64,000 bases of DNA from JAXMAF01 sp046350555 (GCA_046350555.1 JAXMAF010000010.1:141932-205931), one strand, 5' to 3'; numbered from the stretch's first letter, positions 16,447-25,574 are shown. Notes: generated by a model from the letters alone, not told the origin. Numbers and translations are program-made.

Positions 16447-17835
16447 ATGCTCACGCGCCGCGCCATGATCCAAGCCACCGCCGCGACCGCCGGTTCGCTT
16501 GCCGTCGGATCGCTCCTCGCCGCCGCGCCAGCGCCCCGGCGCACGCCCTCCCGCGGGAAGCTCTCGAAGCTCCAGCTCCTGCACGTGGGCGTTGGCGGAA
16601 CGATCGCGCCCGCAGATCGCAGCCAGCTCGAGGCCCATCCCGACGTGGTCTTCATCGGTCTCTGCGACGTGGATGCCGATGCCCTCGCCGCGGTGGCGAA
16701 GGATCGACCGCAGGCGTTCACCTGCCGCGACTTCCGCGAGGCGTTCGACAAGCACGCGGACAAGTTCGACGCCGTCGTCGTCTGCACGCCCGACCACAAC
16801 CACGCGCTCATCGACATCACGGCGCTCAAGGCGGGCAAGCATGTCTATGGCCAGAAGCCGCTGGTGCAGCAATTGTCGGAGGTCGTCGCGATCGAGAACG
16901 CGATGAAGGCCCGGCCCGATCTGGTGACCCAGGTCGGCAACCAGCGCATGGGTCCGGCCGGGCGACAGCATGCCGTCGACATCCTGCGGCGCGGCCTCCT
17001 CGGCAAGGCGATCGAGGCGCACGTCTGGGTGAGCGGTCCGCCGGATCAAGGCGATGGATACTTCTATTACGGTGGATTGAAGGATCCGTCACCACCGCCG
17101 GCGAACCTCGACTGGCAACTTTGGCTCGGGGTCGCCAACGACGCCCCGTTCCGCGAAGGGCTCGCGCCGGTGCGCTGGCGCTCGTCGTGGGACTACGGCA
17201 CCGGCCAGCTCGGCGACTGGTGCACGCACCTGCTCGACGTTCTCTACTTCGCCTACGACCTGCCGTCGCCGATCGCGGTGCTCTCGCAGACGCGCACGCC
17301 GAGCGACTTCTATCACGCCCAGCATGTCTCGTCGACACTGACCTATCCCGGCGGCGGCGAGCGCTTCGCGCGCCCCGAGTTCGTCGTGCATTACCGCGAC
17401 AAGGGCCAGGCGCCGTCGCGAGCCGCGCTGGGACTTCCGCCGGGCCAGTTCCCATCGCTCGGCACGCTCGTCGTCTGCGAAGGCGGCGTGCTGTATGTCC
17501 AGCCCGAGGGCGAGATCGAGGTGTGGCGCGATGGCAAGCCCGTCGATTGGAAGACGATCCCCGGGCAGGGCGAGATCGTCGCCCGGAACCACTGGCACTC
17601 GTGGGTCGACCGGATTCTTGGCAAGTCCGACGCGTTCGTGCAGACACCCTTCGCGGCCGGCGCGCGCATGGCCGAGGCGGGCTTGCTCTGCGCGAAGGCG
17701 GCGCGCTACCCCGGCACCGAGCTCCGCTGGAACAAGGCGACGCTCTCCTTCACGAACCACGACGAGGCGACAAAGTCGATCGTGCGCCGCGCGTATCGGC
17801 CGGGGTTCGAGTTGCCGGAGGTTGGGAAGGCGTAG
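16447..17835 (+). CDS. Gfo/Idh/MocA family oxidoreductase with Tat-like signal
   Basis: A 462-residue NAD(P)-dependent sugar-type dehydrogenase. It starts with a twin-arginine-like signal (LTRRAMIQATAATAGSLAVG), so it is probably exported folded. The Rossmann part has VGVGGTIAPADRSQL, FIGLCDVDADAL, VVCTPDHNHALID and HVYGQKPLVQ, where the family usually has EKP. The C-terminal Gfo/Idh domain has DYGTGQLGDWCTHLLDV. Planctomycetes encode many exported members of this family, probably for polysaccharide breakdown; the substrate is unknown. ATG 16447 is chosen because it starts the signal; an upstream ATG at 16426 is possible. Confidence 0.85.
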   Translation: MLTRRAMIQATAATAGSLAVGSLLAAAPAPRRTPSRGKLSKLQLLHVGVGGTIAPADRSQLEAHPDVVFIGLCDVDADALAAVAKDRPQAFTCRDFREAFDKHADKFDAVVVCTPDHNHALIDITALKAGKHVYGQKPLVQQLSEVVAIENAMKARPDLVTQVGNQRMGPAGRQHAVDILRRGLLGKAIEAHVWVSGPPDQGDGYFYYGGLKDPSPPPANLDWQLWLGVANDAPFREGLAPVRWRSSWDYGTGQLGDWCTHLLDVLYFAYDLPSPIAVLSQTRTPSDFYHAQHVSSTLTYPGGGERFARPEFVVHYRDKGQAPSRAALGLPPGQFPSLGTLVVCEGGVLYVQPEGEIEVWRDGKPVDWKTIPGQGEIVARNHWHSWVDRILGKSDAFVQTPFAAGARMAEAGLLCAKAARYPGTELRWNKATLSFTNHDEATKSIVRRAYRPGFELPEVGKA

Positions 17836-17875
17836 CGGGGGTCGGGGAGGAATCCTGACCACTTTTCCGCGTCTG

Positions 17876-17974
17876 GTGCGCGTGCCAGTTGATTCTTGCG
17901 CCCCACCCAGTTCCGCCGCGAGACGCCGCGATGGGCAAGGGGTCGAACGCATGGAGGTCCACTGGAATCCGTAT
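17876..17974 (-). repeat. 104-bp palindromic repeat, copy A
   Basis: About 99 bp in minus orientation, between the oxidoreductase gene and the DUF4258 gene. It ends ACTGGAATCCGTAT and begins with a diverged form (GTGCGCGTGCCAGTT) of the other terminus. It shares the central block with the other copies. Confidence 0.9.
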
Positions 17975-18073
17975 GAGGAGTAGCCACGTGGTCTACGCCG
18001 AAGCCGGCACTCGGGCACCACGCGTCGATCGCATCTTCGGCAACGACACGATGACCATCGTGGAGGTGTCGGT

Positions 18074-18388
18074 GTGAGCACGCCAGAGGAGCAGCGCTGG
18101 GAACTGACGGCCTCGGTGATTCGAGGTCACGCACTCGAGCAGATGTCGATTCGCGGTATCACTGAGGAGCAGGTGCGCCACGTCCTGGTCGATCCTGAAA
18201 CGGTCATGACCGTGCGTCCCGGCCGGGTGGTGGCGCAGCGTATGATCACGACCGACGCTACCGGCAGGAACGCGGGTGACAACATGGAGTACCTCTTCAG
18301 AGTGTTCGTCGACATCGATCGACAGCCGCCGGAAGTCGTCACGGCGTACCGAACGAGCAAGATCCACAAGCACCGGAAGAAGCCATGA
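18074..18388 (+). CDS. DUF4258 protein, possible toxin of a toxin-antitoxin pair
   Basis: A 104-residue protein with the DUF4258 pattern: SVIRGHALEQMSIRGITEEQVRHVL, a long strand region, then VVTAYRTSKIHKHRKK. DUF4258 proteins are RelE/HigB-like in predicted fold and are often the first gene of a two-gene toxin-antitoxin-like unit. The start is GTG 18074. Its stop overlaps the start of a DUF2283 gene (ATGA at 18385-18388), the usual partner. RNase activity is not shown and is inferred from gene context only. Confidence 0.7.
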   Translation: MSTPEEQRWELTASVIRGHALEQMSIRGITEEQVRHVLVDPETVMTVRPGRVVAQRMITTDATGRNAGDNMEYLFRVFVDIDRQPPEVVTAYRTSKIHKHRKKP

Positions 18389-18582
18389 GAGTGACTTATG
18401 ACCAGCGCAGCGACTCGTTGCGCGTGCAGTTCACCGCGGGACCCGTCAGCGAGAGCGACGAAGACAAGCCCGGCGTGATTCTTGACTACGACGCCCAGGG
18501 CAACCTGGTTGGACTCGAGATTCTCGATGCGTCCACGCGGATGACCGAAGTCGACAGCGTGCAGTTTAGAGTGGCCGTCTGA
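18385..18582 (+). CDS. DUF2283 protein, possible antitoxin
   Basis: A 65-residue acidic protein with the DUF2283 signature: VTYDQRSDSLRVQF, a middle SESDEDKPGVILDYDAQGNLVGLEILDAS and a final short strand. Small DUF2283 proteins usually overlap a DUF4258 gene, as here, and are considered candidate antitoxins. It has no DNA-binding motif that I can see. Confidence 0.75.
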   Translation: MRVTYDQRSDSLRVQFTAGPVSESDEDKPGVILDYDAQGNLVGLEILDASTRMTEVDSVQFRVAV

Positions 18583-18683
18583 CCGTGGCGCTGCATCTGT
18601 GACCGGCCCCCAAGAAAGGGCCAACCAATGTGTGAGGGACTTCAAAGGCCACACGGCCCTGAGAAAGAAGTCTCTCGACGGCA

Positions 18684-18754
18684 GGTCAAGGCAAGCGGAG
18701 GCGTCACAAGCCTGAGGAGATCGTCGCGAGGCTTCGTCAAGCCGCCCGCACTTC
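18684..18754 (+). pseudogene. fragment of an IS3-family transposase orfA
   Basis: Bases 18693-18749 encode KRRRHKPEEIVARLRQAAR, the typical N-terminus of IS3-type OrfA helix-turn-helix proteins. The frame then runs straight into a palindromic repeat copy starting at 18755. No orfB, no terminal inverted repeats and no credible start codon remain, so this is a dead remnant. It lies inside the 381-bp gap between the DUF2283 gene and dinB, which otherwise holds only the repeat. Confidence 0.65.
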
Positions 18755-18857
18755 ATACGGATTCCAGTAGACCTCCACGCGTCCGACCCCTGCCCACAGC
18801 GGCGTCTCACGGCGGAACTGGGTTGGGTGGGGAGCGAGATTCAACTGGGACGCGTAT
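18755..18857 (+). repeat. 104-bp palindromic repeat, copy B
   Basis: 103 bp in plus orientation, starting ATACGGATTCCAGTAG and ending ACTGGGACGCGTAT. It abuts the IS3 orfA fragment on its left side. Confidence 0.95.
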
Positions 18858-18963
18858 CACGCGAGCTCCCTCGTCGTGCGATCCGGACGCTGGCTCGCGC
18901 CCGCCGCGCAGGGCATGACAATCAGGACGGCAAGGACCCGCCGGGCCGGGATCGAGTCGCCCA

Positions 18964-19479
18964 TCACGTCGCCTCCCGCCGCTCGAACATGAGGGCGTTG
19001 TAGTCGAGGTCCTCCAACGGCGTGCCGAGCTCGCGCAGCATCGCCATGAGCTGTGCGCGATGATGGACCTCATGCAGCGCCAGTTGCGTGAAGAGGTCGC
19101 CGGCCGTCGCGACGATGTGGAACCGTCTGCCCGCCTCGTCGGGAAAGCCCAGCCAGGCGACCGGGCGATTCCAGTCGCGCTCGGCGGCGATCGTCGCGCG
19201 GATGCGCGTCGCCTGCTCGCGCCAGGTTCGCTCGATGACATCCAGCGAGGGCGGGTGCTCGTACTGGATCGGCCATTGCTCGTAGGGCGGCACGGTGCGG
19301 CCATCGAAGCGCTCGATGTAGTACCACTCCGAGAGCATGATGTGCGCGAGGGTCGCGCCGATGGTCTTGAGGCCGAACGAGCACTCGTGTTGATACTGCG
19401 TCGGCGCAAGGGGCCGCACCGCGTCGAGCACGCGCTCGCGCGTCTTCATGAGGTATTCGTAGATCTTGATCGGTTCCAT
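18964..19479 (-). CDS. DinB family protein
   Basis: A 171-residue four-helix-bundle protein of the DinB/YfiT type. The metal-binding histidines are visible: one in ATLAHIMLSEWYYI (about residue 45) and the LHEVHHRAQLM motif near residue 140. Members are metal-dependent enzymes such as thiol-S-transferases, or have unknown roles. ATG 19479 (MEPIKIYEYL) starts the first helix. The gene stands alone, with a repeat and IS relic downstream and a dockerin-tail relic upstream. Confidence 0.8.
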   Translation of the reverse strand: MEPIKIYEYLMKTRERVLDAVRPLAPTQYQHECSFGLKTIGATLAHIMLSEWYYIERFDGRTVPPYEQWPIQYEHPPSLDVIERTWREQATRIRATIAAERDWNRPVAWLGFPDEAGRRFHIVATAGDLFTQLALHEVHHRAQLMAMLRELGTPLEDLDYNALMFERREAT

Positions 19480-19560
19480 CGCGGAAGCATGTCGGAGCGG
19501 CGCGCCGGACGTGGAGTTCTCGCGGTGTGTTGCACACGCCACCAGCGCCGCGCCGTTCTC

Positions 19561-19644
19561 CTATGGACGGCCGCCCCACGACCCAATCAGGTTAGCAAGG
19601 CCCGCTCCGTTCACGATCCCATCCCCGTTCAGGTCCCCGTTTCC
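19561..19644 (-). pseudogene. orphan dockerin-like tail (gene relic)
   Basis: Read on the minus strand, this encodes GDLNGDGIVNGAGLANLIGSWGGRP and a stop. This is the C-terminal calcium-loop-like tail of the secreted protein family found throughout the window. Nothing belonging to the rest of such a gene is upstream. Within 40 bp the sequence reaches palindromic repeat copy C. It is probably the last piece of a deleted gene. Confidence 0.7.
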
Positions 19645-19681
19645 GCGCGATCTCGGCAACAGATGCCAATGTTTGGGCATC

Positions 19682-19785
19682 ATACGGACTCCACTGGACC
19701 TCCGTGCGCTCGACTCCTTGCCCACCGCGGCGTCTCGCGACGGAATTGGGTTGGGTGGGGCGCGAGAGTCAACTGGGACGCGTGT
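19682..19785 (+). repeat. 104-bp palindromic repeat, copy C
   Basis: 104 bp in plus orientation, ATACGGACTCCACTGG to CTGGGACGCGTGT, next to the orphan dockerin tail. Confidence 0.93.
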
Positions 19786-19994
19786 CAGGCGGCGGGCGAG
19801 AGGATCCGGCACCGTCGGCCGCTCCGTCGCCTCGACCGGCGCGTGGCGAGGGCCGTCTGCCTGGCAGGAAGTTCGCCGTCGTCGGCCCGATCTTCGAGCG
19901 TGCGACGCGCGTCGCGCGGCAGGGCAGGGTCATGCCGCACGCCGCCCGCTCGTTGGTCGGCTAGGTCAGATCCTTGAAGCGTAACAATGCTGCA
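19786..19994 (+). other. gap without recognisable gene
   Basis: Between repeat copy C and the 3' end of the HAF-repeat gene I see no coding signal, repeat or terminator-like hairpin with a T-run. Confidence 0.4.
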
Positions 19995-21323
19995 TCAGCT
20001 CCAATGGGCCAGGACGATCCCGAGGTCGGCCGCTCCCACGGCACCGTCGCCGTCCAGGTCCGCCGGGCATCCGGCACACGGTCCCCACACGCCGAGCAGG
20101 AGGCCGAGATCGGCGCCGTCAACATCGCCGTCGCCGTCGATGTCGCCTGGCTGCGAAGCCGGAGCGACCACCCACTTCACCGCGTGGAAATATCCATCGG
20201 CGGCGTTGGCCTCGCCCACGACCTCGCCTGCGGCGTTGACGCGCCGCGCCCGGCTGATCGTGCCGCCAGGCAGCGTGCCAAGATCGATCGCTTCGCCGTT
20301 GCGCCAGAGGACGCCGACATCGATGGGGTATCCCTTGGAACCCGTGGCGATGATGTCGCCGGCATCATTGATGTCGATGGCCGGCGTGTAGGCCGAGACG
20401 CCCGGTGGCATCGAGAGTGGATGCACGGCGCCGTCCTTCCAGATCGCGGCGACGTTCGCGTTGAGACCCACGATCTCGCCGTGGTTGTTGATGGCGTAGG
20501 CGATCGAAGTCGCGCCGCCGCCGCTCCAGGTGCTGAGATCGGTGAACTGGCCGTCCTTCCACAGGAAGGCGTGCGTGTTCGTGTTGGCGATCGTCGCCAC
20601 CCCGACGACGTCGCCGGCGTCATTGATGCCGTAGGCCTCCGAGAAGTGCCCGCCGCCCATGAAGCCGAGGTCGGACTGGAGGGATTCCTTCAGCCAGACG
20701 GCCGCATGTCCCCAGAAGTCGGGCGGCCCCTGCTGGCCCATCCCCGCGATCTGGCCGGCGGCATTGATCGCGTGCGCCCGCACGAGGTTGGACAATCCGC
20801 CGGGGATCGCCTCGAGCGCAAACGGGTTGTTCTGCGCGTCCCAATAGATGCCGTAGTAGATGCCACCGGAATACACAAGTTGCCTCCCCGAGATCTCACC
20901 TGCGTCATTGACGTCGTCGGGCACGGATGCTGCGGATGGGCTGAGCCCGGGAATGGTGGAGATCTGCCCGTTCACCCATTGCACGGTCTTCAACTGGAAG
21001 CTTGCGTCATAGGCCATGCCGACGATCTTGCCGGTGTCGTTGATCGCGTAGGCCGACGCGTAGATGCCACCGGGGAGAAGTCCGAGGTCGGTGATCGTGA
21101 CCTTCCAGGATCCGCTGTCGGCGTCGCCGCGCGGCGCCGCGGACGCCATGGGAACGACGGTCTGGAGTGCACAGATGGCGAGGCAACCAAGGAGGAGGCG
21201 GGCGGACGCGTCCGTACCGCGCCGATGCAGAGTCCCCGCGGCTCGGGATGAATCTGGCCAATCGTCTCCGCGCACACGGGAGCTGCGGCTCGGCCGCGTT
21301 GCCGACAGAAGCGAGTCAATCAT
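19995..21323 (-). CDS. secreted HAF-repeat protein with dockerin-like tail
   Basis: A 442-residue secreted protein. Hydrophobic ARLLLGCLAICALQTVVPMASA (about 41-62) is the probable signal peptide, preceded by a long basic leader. The body is built of repeats of about 45-50 residues with the cores DLGLLPGG...AYAINDTGKIVGMA, AYGINDAGDVVGVA and DLGTLPGG...RRVNAAGEVVG, which is the HAF (extracellular repeat) pattern, probably a beta-propeller. It ends in two dockerin-like loops (GDIDGDGDVDGADLGLLLGVWG and DLDGDGAVGAADLGIVLAHWS, joined by CAGCPA). Function is unknown, perhaps surface binding. ATG 21323 lies close to the predicted promoter region. Confidence 0.7.
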   Translation of the reverse strand: MIDSLLSATRPSRSSRVRGDDWPDSSRAAGTLHRRGTDASARLLLGCLAICALQTVVPMASAAPRGDADSGSWKVTITDLGLLPGGIYASAYAINDTGKIVGMAYDASFQLKTVQWVNGQISTIPGLSPSAASVPDDVNDAGEISGRQLVYSGGIYYGIYWDAQNNPFALEAIPGGLSNLVRAHAINAAGQIAGMGQQGPPDFWGHAAVWLKESLQSDLGFMGGGHFSEAYGINDAGDVVGVATIANTNTHAFLWKDGQFTDLSTWSGGGATSIAYAINNHGEIVGLNANVAAIWKDGAVHPLSMPPGVSAYTPAIDINDAGDIIATGSKGYPIDVGVLWRNGEAIDLGTLPGGTISRARRVNAAGEVVGEANAADGYFHAVKWVVAPASQPGDIDGDGDVDGADLGLLLGVWGPCAGCPADLDGDGAVGAADLGIVLAHWS

Positions 21324-21441
21324 GATGGCTGTTCCTCTCGTGACCCGCAGGGGGCCATTGTGAATCCCACGTTGTGACACTGCCGCGCCTGGCGCATCGA
21401 CAGGGTTGGAGCTGCTGCACCCCACGCGTCCCGGACTCCCA

Positions 21442-21469
21442 ATTCCTGATTCCTGATTCCTCATTCCCT
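21442..21469 (+). repeat. period-7 tandem repeat (ATTCCTG)
   Basis: Four units of a heptamer, ATTCCTG twice followed by ATTCCTC and ATTCCCT, in the 206-bp gap between the HAF and beta-helix genes. It is similar in form to the short tandemly repeated heptamers (STRR) described in filamentous cyanobacteria. Two more period-7 arrays with other units occur in this window. Confidence 0.8.
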
Positions 21470-21529
21470 TCACGACACACCCGCACGATCGACCCGATCG
21501 ATCCACGACGACCGTCGCGCGATCACAGA

Positions 21530-23326
21530 TCAACCCCAATTGGCCATCAGGACGCCCAGGTCGGCGCCATCGACGACGCCGTCGCCATTGAGATCCGCCG
21601 GGCACGCGGCGCATGCTCCCCACGCGCCGAGCAGCATTCCAAGATCAGCGCCGTCGACATCGCCGTCGCCGTCGACATCGCCCACGTGTTCCGCGCTGGC
21701 CTGCACGCAGGCGGAGAACTCGGATGTGCTGCCGGTCGACAGCAGCGTTGCGGTGGCCGTCACGAACGCGCCGGCACCTGCCGCGACGGGCAGCAAGGCG
21801 TCGAACGTCGTGCTGCCAGCGGCGTTGGTCGTGACCTCCACCGCACCGAGGAACGTCCGGCCTTCGCCGAAGCCCGACGGATCGCAGGCGGCGCTGGCGA
21901 AGAACTCGAGGCTGAACGACTTGCCGGGGAGCGAGTCGAGCGTGCCCGCGACGCTCGTGGTCGCCAAGCCGCTGCCGGCGCTGAGCATCACCGGGTAGTT
22001 CTGGAGCCCGTTGCCGCCGGTGTCGGCATCGAGCGGGTCGTTCGGCGTCACACCGGTCTGCAATCCGTTGGTGATGAGGTCGATGCCCAGCGCCCCGTTG
22101 TCGTGGATCGAATTGCCCGTGATGCGGACTCCCGAAAACGTGTTGGCCACGGTGACGCCGGAGCCAAGATGCCCGGCGATCTCGTTGCCCTCTCCCGCGG
22201 ACGTTCCGCCGATGGTGACACCCTGCACCGGCCCGAGGTAGTAGTTGGTCGTGGAGATGCCCGTGACGCTGCCCAGCACCGGCTCGTCGTTGGCGTTCAG
22301 TCCGATCACGTTGCCGACGATCGAGACGCCGCTTCCAGTTCCGTAGACATCGATGGCGCTGCCGACCAGCCAGCCCACGCAGTGCGGTCCCGTGCCGTGG
22401 CCGAGGATCCCCGCGATCCGGTTGTTGCGGATGATCGTGTCATGGTTCTCGCCTTCGAGACCGACTCCGACCGTCGAGGCGAGGCTGCCTTGCGCGAGCC
22501 CGTCGGGCGTGGTGCCGATCCAGTTGTTCTCGACGATCGTGCCGATCGAATCGAAGATCTGCACCGTTGTTCCGCCGGGGCAGCCCTCGCTCCATGTTCC
22601 ATAGCCGGTGATGTAGTTGCGTTCGGCGAGCGTCGGTCCGCCAATGCGGTTGTTCGTCGCCGGCTGGCCGCCGCCGACCCAACCGAGCACGCGCACGCGG
22701 GTCGTCCTGTTCCCGACGACCACGTTGTTGCTCGTGCGGTCGATCTTGATCGTGCCCGCCGTGTTGCCCTCGCCGGGATTCGTTCCGCCGATCAGCGTGA
22801 ACGGCGAGTCGTACACCTCGATGCCGCTTTCGGTGTTGCCCTGGACCACGTTGGCCGAGCCGCCACTGACCGAGATGCTCGAGTGATCGAGGCCGCGGAT
22901 CACGCCGCCCACGTTGTCGATGAGATACGTCCCGCTCCAGATCACGACTTCGCATCCGCCGTCGGGGTTCGTCTCGCCGGTGAAGGCCGTCTGCGTCGTG
23001 CCGTCGATGATCGCGGTCTGGAAGACACGGAATCCCAGGAACGGCTTCAGCACTGCGCGTCCGGGATAGAGCCATTGATAGTCCCATTCGCCTTGCGGAA
23101 CGTGGAAGCCGATGGTCTGCACGCCGGGCGTGTTGTCCGAGGCCAGCCCCGCTTCGGCGAGCGAGATCTTGCCATCCGGACCGGGCAGGTCCGCGACCTG
23201 CTGCGCGCCGCCGAAGTCGATCACGTCGTTGGCCGTGTCGACGAAGATGGTCTGTGCGCCGACGGTGCTGGTGACCAGCAGCGCCAGCGATGCCGCGACC
23301 GACGAGATGGTTCCACATGCTTTCAT
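21530..23326 (-). CDS. secreted parallel beta-helix protein with dockerin-like tail
   Basis: A 598-residue exported protein. The signal peptide is MKACGTISSVAASLALLVTSTVGAQ. The body has many right-handed beta-helix (PbH1-like) turns: VIRGLDHSSISVSGGSANVVQGN, NNVVVGNRTTRV, TIVENNWIGTT, TIIRNNRIAGI and VRITGNSIHDNGALGIDL. The signature IGG...GEGN occurs repeatedly, as in planctomycete and Chloroflexi surface proteins. A beta-sandwich region and two dockerin-like loops (GDVDGDGDVDGADLGMLLGAWG and DLNGDGVVDGADLGVLMANWG) end the protein. Polysaccharide binding or cleavage is possible but no catalytic residues stand out. Repeat copy D lies 33 bp upstream of the start. Confidence 0.75.
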   Translation of the reverse strand: MKACGTISSVAASLALLVTSTVGAQTIFVDTANDVIDFGGAQQVADLPGPDGKISLAEAGLASDNTPGVQTIGFHVPQGEWDYQWLYPGRAVLKPFLGFRVFQTAIIDGTTQTAFTGETNPDGGCEVVIWSGTYLIDNVGGVIRGLDHSSISVSGGSANVVQGNTESGIEVYDSPFTLIGGTNPGEGNTAGTIKIDRTSNNVVVGNRTTRVRVLGWVGGGQPATNNRIGGPTLAERNYITGYGTWSEGCPGGTTVQIFDSIGTIVENNWIGTTPDGLAQGSLASTVGVGLEGENHDTIIRNNRIAGILGHGTGPHCVGWLVGSAIDVYGTGSGVSIVGNVIGLNANDEPVLGSVTGISTTNYYLGPVQGVTIGGTSAGEGNEIAGHLGSGVTVANTFSGVRITGNSIHDNGALGIDLITNGLQTGVTPNDPLDADTGGNGLQNYPVMLSAGSGLATTSVAGTLDSLPGKSFSLEFFASAACDPSGFGEGRTFLGAVEVTTNAAGSTTFDALLPVAAGAGAFVTATATLLSTGSTSEFSACVQASAEHVGDVDGDGDVDGADLGMLLGAWGACAACPADLNGDGVVDGADLGVLMANWG

Positions 23327-23358
23327 CGTGAGGATCCCTTCGAAGATGGAGGAGTGTG

Positions 23359-23462
23359 ATGCGCGTCCCAGTTGATCCTCGCGCCGCACCCAACCCAATT
23401 CCGCCGTGAGACGCCGCTGAGGGCAAGAGGTCGAACGCACGGAGTTCCACTGGAACCCGTGT
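23359..23462 (-). repeat. 104-bp palindromic repeat, copy D
   Basis: 104 bp in minus orientation. Its outer end (GGAACCCGTGT) directly joins the 400-bp duplicated segment starting at 23463, and its other end is 33 bp from the beta-helix gene start. Confidence 0.93.
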
Positions 23463-23863
23463 CACTTCAGCAGAGGTGCGGTCGCCCGGCGGTGATACAG
23501 CCGCTTGTGTCGATTCGACTCGGCGGGGTCGGCGCGGTCGCCGCGATGCAACGGCGCAATGGTGGGCGTGCGGGTTCGTCCGGAGGCGCCGCGACCGCAG
23601 TGCCCGCGTCGGCGACACGGCGAAGGATGGTCGCGCGAAGCGACCTGCGGCAGCCACCTGTTTCCCCGCGACCAGCCAGCGCGCGGGGAATCACCTCATC
23701 CGCCCGTCCCCTGCACGACAAAGGCCCCGAATTGACGTCGATCTCATCGACGTACGAGCCGAGGATGAATCCATCCGCCATGATCTGGACCGTGCAGTCT
23801 CCCTTGATTGGATTGGGCGACTGCGCGAGGTAGACGGAGTTGATCAAATTGCGCAGCGCCTCG
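23463..23863 (-). repeat. 400-bp duplicated segment, copy 1 (contains a gene 3' fragment)
   Basis: About 400 bp nearly identical to 27757-28162. It includes the last ~50 codons of the secreted gene ending at 27990 (SVYLAQSPNPIKGDCTVQI, then FILGSYVDEIDVNSG), but here the frame is changed near the end (PLSCRGR instead of AFIVQGTGG). The 3' flanking sequence of that gene follows. Homology stops sharply at about 23863, inside what looks like another coding region. This copy is a pseudogene fragment. Confidence 0.9.
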
Positions 23864-24674
23864 GTTATTCGGCACAGCTACCTATTTCGTCACGGGCGTC
23901 AAGATCGCTCCACTCGTGCCCGTCGACGCCTATCGACGCGCGATCGAACGATTCGATTCGGAGCAGACGAGATTTCGGGCGGCGCTGCACAAGGCGGTCG
24001 GTTCGGACGTCCGGCGATACCTTGGATTGTCGGAGGTCGACAGCGCGCTTCAGGTGATCCGACGTGCGCGCGGCGCGGCCGAAGCGGTCGAGGAGACCCT
24101 GTTCAACGATCTTGCCGCAGCGCTCCCCGACGAGTCGCGCACCGCGGCCGAACGCCTCCGCGACTGGCGACGGACGCAGCGCGCGGTGCCCCGACACGCT
24201 TCGGGGCCGGCGATGTTCCAGTTGTACGACGTCGGCGACGTGGTGCGGCACTCCGGCCTTTCGAGCGCGGCGAGCGAGGGAGCGCGGCGCACCGCGCTGA
24301 CACGGCTCATGCGCGACGTCGACATCGCCCGTGGCGGCGGCCATCCGTACGACCTCACTGCGGCGATCGGCGACGAGAACGTGCCGCCCGCGATGCGCGC
24401 TGCAATCGATTCGGCGCTCTTCGAGGAGTGGCCCCAAGCCGTGGCCCTCGCTCGACAGGTGCGCGACACGCAGATCGACGTCCTGTACGGCGACGCCATC
24501 TCGCGCTCGCAGCAGGCGGCGGAACATAGCAGCCCGTGGCGAAAGTGCTGCGTCGCCGAAACCAAGTCCGCTTCCGCAGGGCAAGGAGCCGTCGCGCCGC
24601 TGTGTTCCAAGGAATCTACCGCAAGCGACGGCGACGCAGCCATGCGGGAATGGGCACGGTTGCAGGCAGCATGA
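23864..24674 (+). pseudogene. 5'-truncated gene of unknown function
   Basis: The plus-strand frame from 23865 to 24674 has coding-like codon use and encodes YFVTGVKIAPLVPVDAYRR and a helical, charged protein of about 265 residues with AAEAVEETLFNDLAAALPDE and VLYGDAISRSQQAAE. The frame has no good start near its left end; it seems cut by the duplicated segment that ends at 23863. A GTG at 23916 could give a 252-residue product. I do not recognise the family. The last ~60 residues are low complexity. Confidence 0.45.
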
Positions 24675-24719
24675 CTTTCGCCACGGGCTGATTAGGGTGG
24701 TGAGACGGCGGTGGCCTCG

Positions 24720-25340
24720 TCAGTAGGCCCCCCAGTTGCCCAGGAGCAGTCCCAGGTCGGCTCCGTTGACGGTGCCGTCGTGATTGATGTCGCCGGGACA
24801 CGCCGCGCCTTGCTGGAGCGTGACGGCGAGGGAGACGGACTTGGTCGCCGCGGGAGTGGTGTCGACGGCCACGTTCACGCTGATCGTGAGGAAGTAGTCG
24901 CCGTTGCTCAAGTTGACCGTCTGGTCCCAGGTTTTCGTGGTGTTGTGGGTCACGTTGACGCCCGGGCCAGTCAGCTTGATCTCGCCGCTGGCGTTGGCGC
25001 CGGTTTCGGTGAGGGCGCCGAAGAACTGAAACGGCACGGTGCCCCCGACGCCGGTCACGTGCAGCGAGAGCGTCGAGAACTCGTTTCCCTTGGCGTAGCC
25101 GGCGCCCGCCGGCTTCATCACGGTGTATGTCTCGGTGACGGTGAAGCCGGTCGTGTTCGCGCCGGGGTTCGTGCCGAACCAGTCGGAGCTGTGAACGAGG
25201 TGACCGACGCGGCCGCTGTCCTGGACGGTCTGATCCCAGTTGATCGGGTCGTACATTTCGCTCGGATCGACGTTGAAGCTGAACTCCGTGGGATCGTCCG
25301 CGCCGCCGTCCCATGCGACGATTGAGCTTGCCCCGGTCGC
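24720..25340 (-). pseudogene. secreted dockerin-tailed gene lacking its 5' end
   Basis: About 205 residues are coherent, from VAWDGGADDPTEFSFNVDP to the end. They are beta-rich, with WDQTVQDSGRVGHLVHSSDW, DYFLTISVNVAVDTTPAATK and a single dockerin-like loop GDINHDGTVNGADLGLLLGNWG. No signal peptide is encoded. Upstream of about 25340 the frame turns into unlike, Arg-rich sequence over a region with direct and inverted repeats. All other members of this group here have clear signal peptides, so I read this as a 5' deletion. It could still be expressed from an in-frame upstream start, but would not be exported. Confidence 0.55.
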
Positions 25341-25393
25341 GCGGACAGTTTGATCATGCCGCCTCCGCGGCCGGCGGAATTGAAACCTGTGAG

Positions 25394-25481
25394 CCGACTG
25401 CAGCCGACGACTGCAGCCGACTGGACACACCTCTCCGGCTTCTCCGGCCCGCGGGGGTCTACCGGCGAATGTGTGTGTCCA
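25394..25481. repeat. short direct and inverted repeats
   Basis: A 12-13 bp direct repeat (GACTGCAGCCGA twice) is followed by a 9-bp perfect inverted repeat TGGACACAC / GTGTGTCCA with a 42-bp loop at 25422-25481. It lies where the truncated dockerin gene loses its coding signal, so it may mark the breakpoint. I do not recognise it as a known element. Confidence 0.4.
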
Positions 25482-25574
25482 CATCTGCGCGCGCGACGTG
25501 GTTCGCGCGCGGGTGCGTGGGTCGGGCACGCGGAGCGCGCCCGACGTGATGATCTGCGTTTCTGGCCGTCCGAC

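Noticed and set aside
19974..21251. Plus-strand frame of 425 codons across the HAF gene
   Set aside because: Shadow of the minus-strand gene, whose repeats, signal peptide and dockerin tail are clear.
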